The translations under genes were made by a program, and so were the position numbers. A model generated the notes under the pieces. The model ran no database searches, was not told where the DNA came from, and saw only the letters and a program-made list of their open reading frames with translations. From the NCBI RefSeq assembly GCF_018812025.1, contig NC_063052.1, forward strand, positions 13,995,001 through 14,059,000: DNA of 64,000 nucleotides, in the 5' to 3' direction. Below, piece after piece: positions 24,400 through 35,582 of this stretch (the first letter of the stretch is position 1; each line of letters opens with the position of its first letter). This stretch comes from Megalobrama amblycephala (taxonomy: Eukaryota > Chordata > Actinopteri > Cypriniformes > Xenocyprididae).

Positions 24400-25965
24400 A
24401 GCTGTGTCCCAATTCAGGGGCTGTGCACTTCGAAGTGCATGAAAGGGGTGGGGTTTTGGAGTGGAGGGTTGCCAGGTCTGCGCAACAAAACCATCCAAAA
24501 GTAGTGTAATCACAGCACAAGTGTAAAAGTATCCCAATCCCAGACGTGGCAACAATGAGCTGAGCGTCGTTACATGGCTAGCGGCTGTGTGACAGACAGA
24601 GACAGTTGATGTTTGTGTTGCATTTTAAAGTTTTATGACTTTCTATTGGGTTTTGACACGTTCACTGCCGACGACGATGTGACACTGGACCAAAATATGT
24701 ATGGTTAAACTGTGTAATGTTAGTTTTATATCGTTAGCAAGTTAACCTTGTTTTTATTTTATGTTAAATGAAATGTTAACTGTGTCAGTTGTTTTAACTA
24801 AAAGAAATTGCACTGACATTTGAAAATATACCTGCTGAGCATGACTATTTGTAACAGGCAAGAATTTTAAAGCTGTGATGACCAAGAAATTTGAATGGAC
24901 CATAGATCTGTTTTGTATGTTCGAATATTTCAGATTTTTATATATTTATATAATGCGCTCCACCAGCATCTCCCTTCTCAGCCGAATGAAAGTGTACACA
25001 AATATGTTTTGTTGTTTTATATACTGATAATTTAAAATGTTATGCTATTTTTCTGATGTTAAATCTAAGTTCTGTTGTATATAGTTGTAAAAGGTACTTT
25101 AATGTAGCTTTAGAACGATGTATTTAATGTAAAACATTTAATTTACATGATGAAAAAAATATATAGGCCTACGTATAATTTTACATGTAAAATTACAAGT
25201 TGCATAAAAGAAATAAACAATGAACAGAACAATTCTCTTTTATTTGCACGTGAACATATGTCTATAAAAAAAAATGTTTAACAGAATTACTCTGGCTCAT
25301 TTACAAATAAATTACATTACAAATATATGTATACAACTTATGCATTTGCTAACTTAAATTAAAAAAAACTGTAGAGAAATGACAAAATGACATTTAAATA
25401 ATATTTATATCAACCCATTTTAATGGACTGGATTCGGTTCTTGAGAAAACGGGGGAAAAAGCTGCCTTTGAAGTGCGATTCACCGCGGCGCGAGGAGGGC
25501 TGACGTAATTCGAGAGCGACTTCAAGTGCACGCTCTCCGTTTCCCAGTGGAGTGAAGCATCGATCTCAAGACACTTCGCGGTCTACAATATCCCACAGTT
25601 CATTGCGCGCCAGTGACGACAGGAGTTCAGGTGTGAATTCAAATAAATGTAGCAATGCCCCAATTTCACCAATCAAACTGTAATATCCGTGATGTCCAAA
25701 TCGTCAGTTTTTCATAAATGCAATATTTGTCTCTGAGATGGAGTGCAGTTGAATAAAATCCTAAAGTTCTGTACTTTAAATTTAGACTTAAATACAGAGT
25801 AAATGTATAAATATGAATGAATATATTTTCCAAATTAACATTTAATTTAACATAAAATAAAAACAAGGTTAACTTGCTAACGATATAAAACTAACATTAC
25901 ACAGTTTAACCATGCATATTTTGGTCCAGTGTCACATCGTCGTCGGCAGTGAACGTGTCAAAACC

Positions 25966-27028
25966 GGGTGTGTCTCATACGTCCTGAAAAGTGAAGCTGC
26001 GGGCTCTTTGATCGCCCCCTGGAGGCTGGATGCAGTACAGGTCATAAACCCCGCCCTCTCAATGCAGTCGAATGAGACTTCAGTGAAAACTTAAAAATAA
26101 ATTCTGCTTCAAATAAAACTTTCTGAAAGATGGTTTTGGTCATTTAAGGTAGTTGTTATCACACTGATATATATTCAATTGTTCGTTTTTGTGATAATTT
26201 AGATTTTAGCTAGCAATTTGATGCTATAAAAACGGGGCGTGTCATCATGATTCGAAGTTGATTGACAGCTTGTCTGAGGAGTGTCGGAGCTTCGAGGGGA
26301 GATTGAAGATGTATTAACTATCTATTAATTTTCGATTTCTTTGTTATTTAACACCAACAAAATGAGTTGTTCAGCAGTAAACTGTACTAACCGACCTACA
26401 GGATCTGACATGATCACTGAACCTTTAAATATGGGTGTTATAAGCTAATTAATAAATGTTATTAGTTAAGATAACACACCTAATGTTAACCATGTCGGGA
26501 AAAAGCTGGTGATCGTTATCTGGCAGTTACTTATTATTTTTATGGGTATAAAATAATAATTAGCAGGACAAAACTAATGATAGCTTACTCTAATTACAGC
26601 AATCGATCTCCTGTAACGTTAGTTGAACTTGATTTAAAATGGCAGGACCGTTTCTGACGATTTAGAGTTGTTTCTAGTGGCATATTATATTGATTTTATC
26701 TACTGAATTTGCTGTTTCAAAAATATTATTGCTCTAGAAACAGAATAGCCTATTATTTTATAGGTAGAATTTTAAATTGTATATCATTTTTATAGTCTAT
26801 TTAAAATACATGAATGATGACGCAGTCGTCTGGGCGGAAGTTTGATACCGCGACTCCGCCTCCGGGCTCCACTGACGATTCCTTCTGCGCATGCCCAGGC
26901 TCCAAACTTTTTTTTTTTTTACGTATTGCGTAACGTGTCAGCGCCCATTCATCGGCCCATTTTGGCTTCAGTTCAATACAATGGAAGGAAGCGGCGTCGC
27001 GTCGTCCATCTTTTTTTACAGTCTATGG
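25966..27028 (+). mobile_element. Insertion in the foldback arm, 8-9 bp duplication, THAP-like start
   Basis: The arm sequence GTCAAAACC occurs on both sides of this segment (25957-25965 and 27028-27036), while the intact left arm has it once (inverted). This defines a 1.06-kb insertion with an 8- or 9-bp target duplication. The right end reads CTTTTTTTACAGTCTATGG; the left end GGGTGTGTCTCATACG is not its inverse, so terminal repeats are not evident. Inside is a short frame beginning like a THAP zinc finger (26362-26448). P elements and hAT elements make 8-bp duplications, and P-type and Kolobok proteins start with THAP domains, so a P-type remnant is plausible but unproven. Confidence 0.6.
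26362..26448 (+). pseudogene. Truncated THAP-type zinc finger start
   Basis: A 28-codon frame starts MSCSAVNCTNRPTG and ends at TAA. Met followed by a short C...C spacing (Cys3 and Cys8) and an Asn two residues later is how THAP domains begin; they continue with a C-x2-H pair that is not present here. The frame either runs into a deleted exon or is read through an intron. It lies inside the insertion at 25966-27028, in keeping with former transposase coding sequence. The similarity is short, so the call is tentative. Confidence 0.45.
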
Positions 27029-27287
27029 TCAAAACCCAATAGAAAGTCATAAAACTTTAAAATGCACACACAAACGTCAACTGTCAGCTGTCTGTCACAC
27101 AGCCGCTAGCCATGTAACGACGCTCGGCTCATTGTTGCCAAGTCTGGGATTGGGATACTTTTACACTTGTGCTGTGATTACACTAATTTTGGGATGGTTT
27201 TGTTGCGCAGACCTGGCAACCCTCCACTCCAAAACCCCACCCCTTTCATGCACTCCGAAGTGTGTAGACCCTGAATTGGGACACAGC

Positions 27288-28323
27288 TATTGTGTATCAA
27301 CATATTACCTGACATTACATTTACCCATATCGCTAACAAATGGAGGAAATAAATTATTAAATATATGCACTATATTACTTAACCTACTACTAACAATAAT
27401 AATAAAAAAATCCTAGTTATGTATGTCAAAAAATATCTTAATTATTTTTTTTTTTAAATCTTTAGAGAAAAATGCAAAAAAAAAAAAAAAAAAAGCTTAG
27501 GAGAAACAATTATATCATTAGAATGCTTTTAATGTTTTTAATCAGTGCCCAAAATGCAAAATGTGTTTGAGGGTCAAAATGACTCAAAATGATGGAAGCA
27601 GGTCACAAAAACTTGTTTATACTTCATGCAATCATGCAAACTAATTAAAAAGACGACCTCACCCACGCCCTTGGCAGGTGAGCCCTCTGTTGCCTACTTT
27701 GAAAGTACTGAAACCTCAGCTAAGTGTCAGCTACAACTTAATGCATGTCCCTCAGATGCACGTTTCCACATTTGTAATTGCCTGACAGTTTAATTAAATA
27801 AAGTGTACATTTTGCAGTAACATAATTTGTGTTCGAACCCAAGCACAACAAGCAGAACTCAGATTCCTCCACACCACCTATTCTCCCCCTGAATAAATCT
27901 CCATGCAAGCCAATAAACCCTTTCACGTGGATAAATGTAATTTAATCAGCATAGCTCATTCCATGGTGTCTGCTCTGTGTGTGTGGATGTGTGTGCAGAT
28001 GTTTGTTAAAACACATCAGAAGACAAGGTCAGGAAAAAGAAGGAGAGGTTATCAAACACATGGATGAGCAAAGAGTGGAATGAGCAAATCCTACCATGTG
28101 GTTGCGGTTAATCCACATGGAATGGAGAAATGGTTTATAAATAAGAGAATGAGCTGATATGGAGCTGCACTAGAAACAAATATTGCTCAAAATGTGTACA
28201 TTTTATTTTATGATAAAGAAAAAATATTGTTGCAGAACGTATTGCTTTTTCAGTCAATAGATCGATACTGTAGGTCATAGTTAGTTATTAAATAATTTGG
28301 ACCAAACGACAACTGCTGCAATA
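27288..28323. other. Intronic sequence, no gene seen
   Basis: Contains A/T runs near 27446-27456 and 27475-27494. The remainder (27600-28320) looks single-copy. No domain was recognised in the short frames. Confidence 0.45.
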
Positions 28324-28331
28324 GTCTATAC

Positions 28332-29435
28332 TAGGGGTGTGTCACGAGATCTCGTGGCACGAGATCTCGCGAGACTAATATGTGACGAGATTTCTCGTCG
28401 AGGCGAAAAGTAGTCTCGTGATGTTGTTGCCATGACAGAGTGTTAGGATGATTAGGAAAGATTATGCCACAGCTTCGTTTACATTACGCCTCCACTGTCG
28501 TTTTGAATAAATAAATATTTTAAATAAAAAAACATTTAATTCAGTTGGATAACGGTTGCCACCGCTCCATATTTACAGAGTTACGCGCGATCGCTAAAAG
28601 TGAAAGTAAACGCGAGCGCGCATTCAAACGTGATGTAAATACCCCGCATTTTGAAAGCGGATCCCTGATGCATGCAAATATCTCTCAATATGAAAGCTAT
28701 TTTTGGTTGGGCAGCGTAGTTGTAACCATCTCTTAGCTCTGTACCAAAGAAAAATGAGGTCTTATTTGCACTTTGGTTGCACTTATTGTAAAGTGTTACC
28801 ATAAAAAAAAATGAATAACAGTTTTCTCTTAATCTTGTTAAGCACAAACAGTAAGGTTTCATTTGTTAACATTAGTTAATGCACTGTGAACTATCATGAA
28901 CTAACAATAATTGACTATTTTTATTAACTAACATAAACAAAGATTAATAAATACTGTAGCAAATATATTGCTCATTGTTAGTTGATGTTGGTTAATTAAT
29001 GTTAATAAATGAGACCTTATTGTAAAGTGTTACCATTTTTATTTATACTGTTTTTATGATCAGTTTGTGGAAAGGAGTTCAGTTAGGAGGTCAAAAGTTG
29101 TAGAAGCTCATAAATCATGTACAGTAAGGTCTGAAGAGACTGAAATCATACAGAAGAGAAGTCAGTCAGTTGAGTTAGTGGCAAACCTTTTACAGTACTT
29201 GAGTATTGTTGTCTTTTACTGCATATGATAATTCATACTAAGAAAGTAGAACTGAAATGACATTCATTACGAGATGATTAGTTAAAACATTTTAAAGACA
29301 CCTGCAGAATATTTTTTCTCAACATGTATTTCGCCATTGAGGATTTCTTAAAAATAGTGTGTGAAAATCGTCTCGTCTCGTGAACTCAATCTCGAGTCTG
29401 CTGTCTCGTGAGATACCTGTCTCGTCACACCCCTA
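28332..29435. mobile_element. hAT element with perfect 8-bp target duplication
   Basis: The termini are TAGGGGTGTGTCACGAGATC and GTCTCGTCACACCCCTA, imperfect inverse copies. GTCTATAC is duplicated exactly on both sides (28324-28331 and 29436-29443). This fits hAT transposition precisely. The interior has no transposase frame. It includes a second repeat (28779-29036) and a part shared with the degraded copy at 9366-10299. The perfect duplication suggests a fairly recent insertion. Confidence 0.88.
28779..29036. repeat. Repeat bounded by CTTATTGTAAAGTGTTACC
   Basis: CTTATTGTAAAGTGTTACCA occurs at both edges in the same orientation. Between them are GTTAACATTAGTTAATGCA and many TTAGTT/AACTAA words, typical of a widespread fish repeat with GGTAACACTTTACAATAAGG ends. 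It lies inside the hAT element. A related terminus appears at 40074. Confidence 0.6.
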
Positions 29436-29945
29436 GTCTATACTGTATTTAATGACAGTTAATGTCAGTTATATTTTCTTGGAAGAATATTAACAAATGG
29501 AAATTATTTTTTACTTTAAATGACTCTTCGGATGTATTTAAATATAAAGTCTTCCAAAATCTATAATAACATTAACATATTTCATGTTTTCTTGAAACAA
29601 TTATTTCTTGAGATCAAGACAGGCACAAGAAAGGTCTGCTTGGAGATAATTACCTGTTTTATTTTGGGCAAATTAAAGATATTGTGTAAGAATATGTATA
29701 TGTGGTGAATGCTGAATTTAACAGGTCACACAATCCTTTTAAAAACATTTGTCCTCAGGTTAAAGAGAACTGATAAATATGTATGTCTGTATATATACAG
29801 CTCGACTAAGTCCAGTTATTCAATTTCAAATGATCCAATTATCTGTATTTCTGCCATATGACAATATATAGAATAAGCATGGTTTAAAGAGAGACTAAAA
29901 TTAAGGTCTTTGCTAACAAAAATAAGACTTTTTTTCTGTTATATC

Positions 29946-30598
29946 CAGGCTTGAAACTTTTGCTCACCAGCCACTGTGGCTAGTGGTTTTTCCAAAGTTA
30001 CTAGCCACTCAGCATTTTCACTAGCCACAATTTTGACATTGATACCATGGGGAAAAAAACTGCCATATATATATATTTTTAATATTATCTCATAATTTGG
30101 CAGCAGATATATTAGGCTGCTGTCACTTTAAGACCTGACACACGGATCCATTATACTGTTACACATGCGTTTACTTTCTCAACAGTTTAAAACAAAACTG
30201 ACTGTGTTTATGTGAATACTGACCAAGACTGACATTCTGACATTGTTTTGTGTGTATTTGACTGTTTAAGTGCAATAAGCAGCAAAAAAAACAAAAAACA
30301 AAAAACAAAACTCGATTTATTACTGAGAGGCGGCTTTATGTACATACACTTTGGGTGTGAGCACAAAATGTCAGAGTATGAGTAAAATAATGCGCAATAC
30401 GTGCAATCCCACGCCAGAATTCAAGCCCTACAGCAACAATATTCATCATTATGTTTTTAATTAGTTTATTAGTTTATTTCAGATGCCATTTTAAAAGGCC
30501 TATAAAATTCGACCCACCAAATTGGCTAGTTGAAGTGACTGTGTTACATGCCACTGCTGAAATCCACTGCATTTGGCGGGGGTTAATGTCAAGCCCTG
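29946..30598. mobile_element. hAT-type element with CAGGCTTGA ends
   Basis: The left end is CAGGCTTGAAAC and the right end GTCAAGCCCTG. The flanks are GTTATATC (29938-29945) and GTTATATG (30599-30606), an 8-bp duplication with one difference. The interior repeats CACTAGCCAC and GGCTAGTGG words in both orientations and has no reading frame. It is a non-autonomous hAT copy of 653 bp. Confidence 0.78.
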
Positions 30599-30606
30599 GT
30601 TATATG

Positions 30607-31770
30607 GGATATTTATGATGAATTTAAGACATTTCACTACTTATTAGAGGATCCAGACACCCTGCCAATGCCAGCTGAATGGCAAAAGGAAATGAATAAG
30701 TGAGAGAGTTTGAGATGTGTGGGAGTGGACAAGATGTACCAAAAAAACACAAAAAAGTCAGAAAAGAGCAAGATAAAGGTTTAATAAGAGGAGAAAGAGG
30801 TAGAGGCTGCATTCACAATACACTACAAGGAACTTTATCTCTGCATTCAGAAAGGTCCTCAATGTGAGATAACTGTCAGTCAGTGTACTAGATAGGGAGG
30901 ATAACGGCAATTCATAATTGCCTGTGATTTTGTTCAATCTCAGGGAAAAAAAAAAAATAAAAAACCTGACAAAGGGTTGGTCAAACTTTCAAAAGGTACA
31001 CATTTGTACCTTATTTCCCCCTAAACGGTGCATAACAGTATCTTAAAGGTACATATGTGTACCTAAATTGTATTTTTGAAAGGATACCATGCAAGTAACA
31101 GCTTTTGTACCTTTTTTGCTTTCAGTGTGGACGGAAATATTGCTTACCCTGGTTAGGAAATTACATTACAAATCTAATACTAACAGAAACAATTTTAAAC
31201 TTGCCTCAGACACCCAGCAAGGAAAGGTACAGCAGATAAACACTAAATTGGACAAAATTACACCCCAACTTGTGCCACAAATCGAACAAGATTATATAGC
31301 AGATCTAATGTAGTGTGGGTGTGTGAGATTTTAGAAGTGGTTTAAAGCTGAGATGCATTTGAATGATGTGAATGACCCAGTGAAATCAATAAAAGCAGCA
31401 AAAGACACAAGGAGCTACAGAGCATGCTCAGACACCAGACACTGAAATGTGGCTTCAAAACACATCGACTTCTCTAAAAAAACTTCAAAAAGGGGGATTG
31501 AGACAAAAGGGAGAAAGCCTTCTCACGAGGCAAGAAAAAATAAGAGTGCATCGTCATTGACCATAATGGACTTGGCGAGCTTTTAAGCTTTTGCCATGCG
31601 AGTCACATCCCGTTCTCAGATCAATAGCTCTCAGTGCTTCTGTGCAAAATTAGGAGAGATTCATTATTAGCAAATGACAGCCGTTAGCTTGTTCCTTAAT
31701 CAAGGAATCTGTCTTAATTGCCTAGATGCTAATTAAGACAGGTGGCAGCACTAACATAGAGACCCTCTTC
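30607..31770. other. Intronic sequence, no gene seen
   Basis: Between 30980 and 31090 there are several GGTACA/TGTACC words (AAAGGTACACATTTGTACCTT and similar), a small inverted-repeat cluster of the kind found in fish repeats. No gene was recognised. Confidence 0.45.
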
Positions 31771-31778
31771 TTTTTGGT

Positions 31779-31838
<60 letters not shown>

Positions 31839-31887
31839 CTTACAAAAACCATTGGCAAATGGTTTAAAATTGGATGAGAGCTTCACC

Positions 31888-31943
<56 letters not shown>
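31779..31943. repeat. (CA)n and (CTAT)n microsatellites
   Basis: A (CA)n tract covers 31779-31838 and a (CTAT)n tract covers about 31887-31943. A 74-codon frame through them (31726-31950) is an artefact of the repeats. Confidence 0.95.
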
Positions 31944-31947
31944 ATTT

Positions 31948-32735
31948 TAAAAGAAATTAAGATATTTATTCAACAAGGATGCATTACATTGATAAAAAGT
32001 GAAAGTAAATGTTACAAAATATTTAGATTTCAAATAAATCCTTTCTATTCATTAAAGAATATTGAAAAAAATAGATCAGTTTTCACAAAAATTTGAAGCT
32101 GCACAACTATTTTTAACATTGCTAATAATCAGAAATGTTTTTCTCGAGCAGCAAATCAGCATATTAGAATGATTTCTGAAGGATCATGTGAGTAATTATG
32201 CTAAAAATGAATAGATAGAAAACGTCTCAGGTTACTTATGTAACCATGGTTCCCTGAGAGTGGAACGAGACGCTGCGTCGCCAAAGCATTGGCATGGCGA
32301 CGTATGATTGTTAAAGCCATGACTATAGTGTTCTCTGGAAGCCTCAGTTAGTTCCTGGAATGTCACATGGCCTGTTCTTCTTTAGATTAATTTGTGGACT
32401 AAAGGTGTACAGAGCACCCTCCGGCTGCAAGTATGAATTGAAAACACGGTATCCAGCGCTCATAGTGACGACAATAAATATTGAATAAATATTACTCCTC
32501 TGTATAGAAAATTGACATAAACATGAGAATCCATCAATATTTCTCCAAATGTGCATGCTTTTAAGCTAAAAGGCTATATGAAATGCCATAGAAGTAACAT
32601 AATTGTTCAGACACTTTGCATCACAGAAATACATTATATTTTAAAGTATATAATAGAAAACCATTATTTTAAATTGTAATAATATTTCACAGTATTGCTG
32701 TTTTTTCTGTATGTTTGATATACACCATGATGAGC
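31948..32735. repeat. Dispersed repeat split by a later insertion
   Basis: The part at 31948-32213 contains GCATATTAGAATGATTTCTG and AAGGATCATGTGA, and the part from about 32616 contains TTTGCATCACAGAAATACATT and TAATATTTCACAGTATTGCT. In the other copy at 53105-53330 these two parts are contiguous. The 32214-32611 sequence is therefore an insertion. It begins near AACGTCTCAGGTTACTTATG and includes GGAACGAGACGCTGCGTCG, itself a motif of a known fish repeat. No coding sequence is present. Confidence 0.6.
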
Positions 32736-33150
32736 TTGAGACATGTTCACAGAGGGTTTTTTCACATAGCCTACCTGACTGAAAGGCCTCATTATGCAGG
32801 TCATTACAGCTCATTATGCAAATCTTTTGTCTTCTCAGGTGTGAATCACAGCATTATTCATGATGATTCACGCCTCCACGCATACTGTGTTTCTTGACAA
32901 AAAGTGTCTTAAAAAATGTAAATCAATATATTGTTTTATATGAACGAGTAGGCAGGATGATTTTTACATCATTTTGAAGCAAAAACTCTACAACCTCCAA
33001 TACCCAAAGTCTTGTGAACACAGATTTAATATTATTTACTTTTGAATGATACTATATAAAAATGTATTCAAAAATATTATATTTTTGTGTGAAGCATTGC
33101 TTAATGTCACTTTACTGTTTACCAGTAGTTTGAGAACAAGTTTTAAATAG

Positions 33151-33395
33151 CCAACTTGATCTCATGGGAAAACGTAACTGTTACGAGGTGGCGATTTCGT
33201 ATGAATTTGTACGATGTAAGCCATACAAAAACATATGATTTTTAGGTAAAAAGTAAGCATAAAAGTCCACCCCTAAACATACTCATCACAGGAGCGTAAG
33301 CAGATCGTACGAAAACGTACGAGATTCATACCAATTAGCCACCAATTCACCACATCGTAAAATAGGTACGAACTGCCATGAGATTGTGTTGAAAT
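33151..33395. mobile_element. Palindromic MITE, second copy
   Basis: Shares TTGATCTCATG/CATGAGATTGTGTTGAA edges, GTTACGAGGTGGCGATTTCG and the CCACCCCTAAACATACTCATC middle with the copy at 23-253. The two copies have diverged clearly, so they are not recent duplicates. No coding sequence. Confidence 0.65.
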
Positions 33396-34084
33396 AACAC
33401 AGCAATCGCTACTGCCACACACAGAAATGAACACATATTACTCTTTCTGAAACTTCATCAACATCCCGCATACCTGCAGTCCCATGGTGCAAGACAAGGA
33501 AAGAGAAAAAGGAGAGAAAAGCATGGCAGAGCAATGGAGAGAGGGAGCGAGATGAAAGCGGGCTCTACAGCATGGGTCTCACACCAGCGGTCGCCTCATC
33601 AATCATGGGCAGCCGTAGCCCAGACGAATGAGAGGCCGCTGGGAAGCTGCTCGCGTCTCTCCATCAAACTGATGTTTTGAAAGTAAGTAATCAGTGTTCT
33701 CCACGGGCACTCCTTCTGTGGCAGAGCAGCCCTCCTTCCCTACACTCCTCCCTCCCTCCTCCCCTTTGTATTGCACTCTCCCCTTGTTCTCCGCTACATG
33801 GAGTCAAGGCCTTTTCACCCCATGGCATTGTGGGAGCCATATTTTATCCATCTCAGCACAGTGGGAAGGGCCTTACACTGTCCAAACTGCAAGGTGATTT
33901 TTGTGCACAATCATGCTCAACGTATTGGGGTTGGGGGTGAGGGTGGAGGGTTGGAAAATACCGATGATATGAACAGGAATGAAGAATGCTTGCCATGTTC
34001 ATTATTTCTGTGGTTGACTTGGAGCACTGATACACTATTCAGCTGTATTAAACCTTTGACAAGTACGATCACAGTGAGCATTCA
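33396..34084. other. Intronic sequence, no gene seen
   Basis: A purine-rich stretch (33490-33560) is followed by pyrimidine-rich sequence around 33715-33790. Several overlapping open frames on both strands at 33677-34091 owe their length to this skew and share no domain. Confidence 0.45.
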
Positions 34085-34230
34085 GATCTGAGCCAGAGAG
34101 AGCAGTTGTATAGAGCAGTTATCATGTATGTTTTACTTCACAAATGGTCTTTTCAACCACACAGTATCATTATTTCTGTTAAAATAATTCAAACTATCAC
34201 AGAAGAACTGGGATGGAAGTTTATAGACTA
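34085..34230. repeat. Dispersed repeat fragment, copy 2
   Basis: Matches 3640-3755: CTTCACAAATGGTCTTTTC, AACCACACAGTATCATTATT and GAACTGGGATGGAAGTTTAT. The fragment ends just before the minisatellite. Confidence 0.55.
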
Positions 34231-34264
34231 AAAAAATCTCTTTTTTTTCCCTTTCTTTTTTTAA

Positions 34265-35582
34265 GTCAGACGTAACAACCCAGTGTTTGGGTGGTTTTTG
34301 AGTGACTCAGATCCTGGGTCAAATTCAATAACCCAGTGTTTGGGTAGTTTTTGTGTTACCCAGATCCTGGGTCAGATGTAACATCCCAGTGTTTGGGTGG
34401 TTTTTGTGTTACCCTGATCCTGGGACAGACATAACAACCCAGTTTTTGTGTTACCCTGATCCTGGGTCAGACGTAACAACCCAGTGTTTGGGTAGTTTTT
34501 TGTGTTACTCAGACCCTGGGTCAGATGTAACAACCCAGTGTTTGGGTAGTTTTTGTGTTACACTGATCCTGGGTCAGACGTAACAACCCAGTGTTTGGGT
34601 GTTTTTTGTGTTACCCAAATCTTGGGTCAGATGTAACAACCCAGTTTTTGTGTTACTCAGATCCTGGGTCAGATGTAACAACCAAGTGTTTGGGTAGTTT
34701 TTGAGTTATCCAGATCCTGGGTCAGATTCAATAACCCAGCGTTTGGGTGGTTTTTGTGTTACTCAGATCCTGGGTCAGATGTAACAACCCAGTGTTTGGG
34801 TAGTTTTTTGTGTTACTCAGACCCTTGGTCAGATGTAACAACCCAGTGTTTGGGTAGTTTTTGTGTTACCCTGATCCGGCGACAGACATAACAACCCAGT
34901 TTTTGTGTTACCCAGATCCTGGGTCAGACGTAACAACCCAGTTTTTGTGTTACCTAGATCCTGGGTCAGGCATAACAACCCAGTGTTTGGGTAGTTTTTG
35001 TGTTACTCAGACCCTGGGTCAGATGTAACAACCCAGTGTTTGGGTAGTTTTTGTGTTACACTGATCCTGGGTCAGACGTAACAACCCAGTGTTTGGGTGT
35101 TTTTTGTGTTACCCAAATCTTGGGTCAGATGTAACAACCCAGTTTTTGTGTTACTCAGATCCTGGGTCAGATGTAACAACCAAGTGTTTGGGTAGTTTTT
35201 GAGTTATCCAGATCCTGGGACAGATTCAATAACCCAGCGTTTGGGTGGTTTTTGTGTTACTCAGATCCTGGGTCAGATGTAACAACCCAGTGTTTGGGTG
35301 TTTGTTACCCAAATCTTGGTAGTAACAACCCAATTTTTGTGTTACCCAGATCCTGGGTCAGACGTAATAACCCAGTGTTTGGGTGGTTTTTGTGTTACCC
35401 AGATCCTGGGTCAGACGTAACAACCCAGTGTTTGGGTAGTTTTTATGTTACCCAGATCCTGGGTCAGATTCAATAACCCAGTTTTTGGGTAGTTTTTTCT
35501 GTTACCCATTTCCTGGGTCAGACGTAATAACCCAGTGTTTGGGTGGTTTTTGTGTTACCCAGATCCTGGGTCAGACGTAAGG
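34265..35582. repeat. 53-bp minisatellite
   Basis: About 25 tandem units. The common 53-bp unit contains AACCCAGTGTTTGGGT, then AGTTTTTGTGTTACCCAGAT and CCTGGGTCAGATGTAA. Each unit has two short hairpins (ACCCAG..TTTGGGT and ACCCAGATCCTGGGT). Some units lack the TGTTTGGGTAGT part. A block of roughly 300 bp at about 34487-34800 recurs about 498 bp further on (34985-35298), including its private variants, so the array grew partly by block duplication. The unit length is not a multiple of three; open frames across it are chance. Confidence 0.9.

Larger units (their letters stand above)
24400..27287. mobile_element. Large foldback element with arms of about 380 bp
   Basis: The left arm (about 24400-24783) starts AGCTGTGTCCCAATTCAGGG; the right end closes with CCCTGAATTGGGACACAGCT. 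Inner words such as GGAGGGTTGCCAGGTCTG, CACAGCCGCTAGCCATGTAA and the inverse of GTGTGACAGACAG pair between arms. Taking out the 25966-27028 insertion and its duplicated bases, the right arm (about 25838-27287) matches the left over almost its full length. Between the arms is about 1 kb of AT-rich sequence plus a GC-rich patch at 25450-25620. No transposase was seen, so this is non-autonomous. A target duplication was not defined. Confidence 0.8.

Noticed and set aside
34273..35580. CRISPR-like array
   Set aside because: The repeats are contiguous 53-bp units without unique spacers, in vertebrate DNA, with no cas genes; it is a minisatellite.
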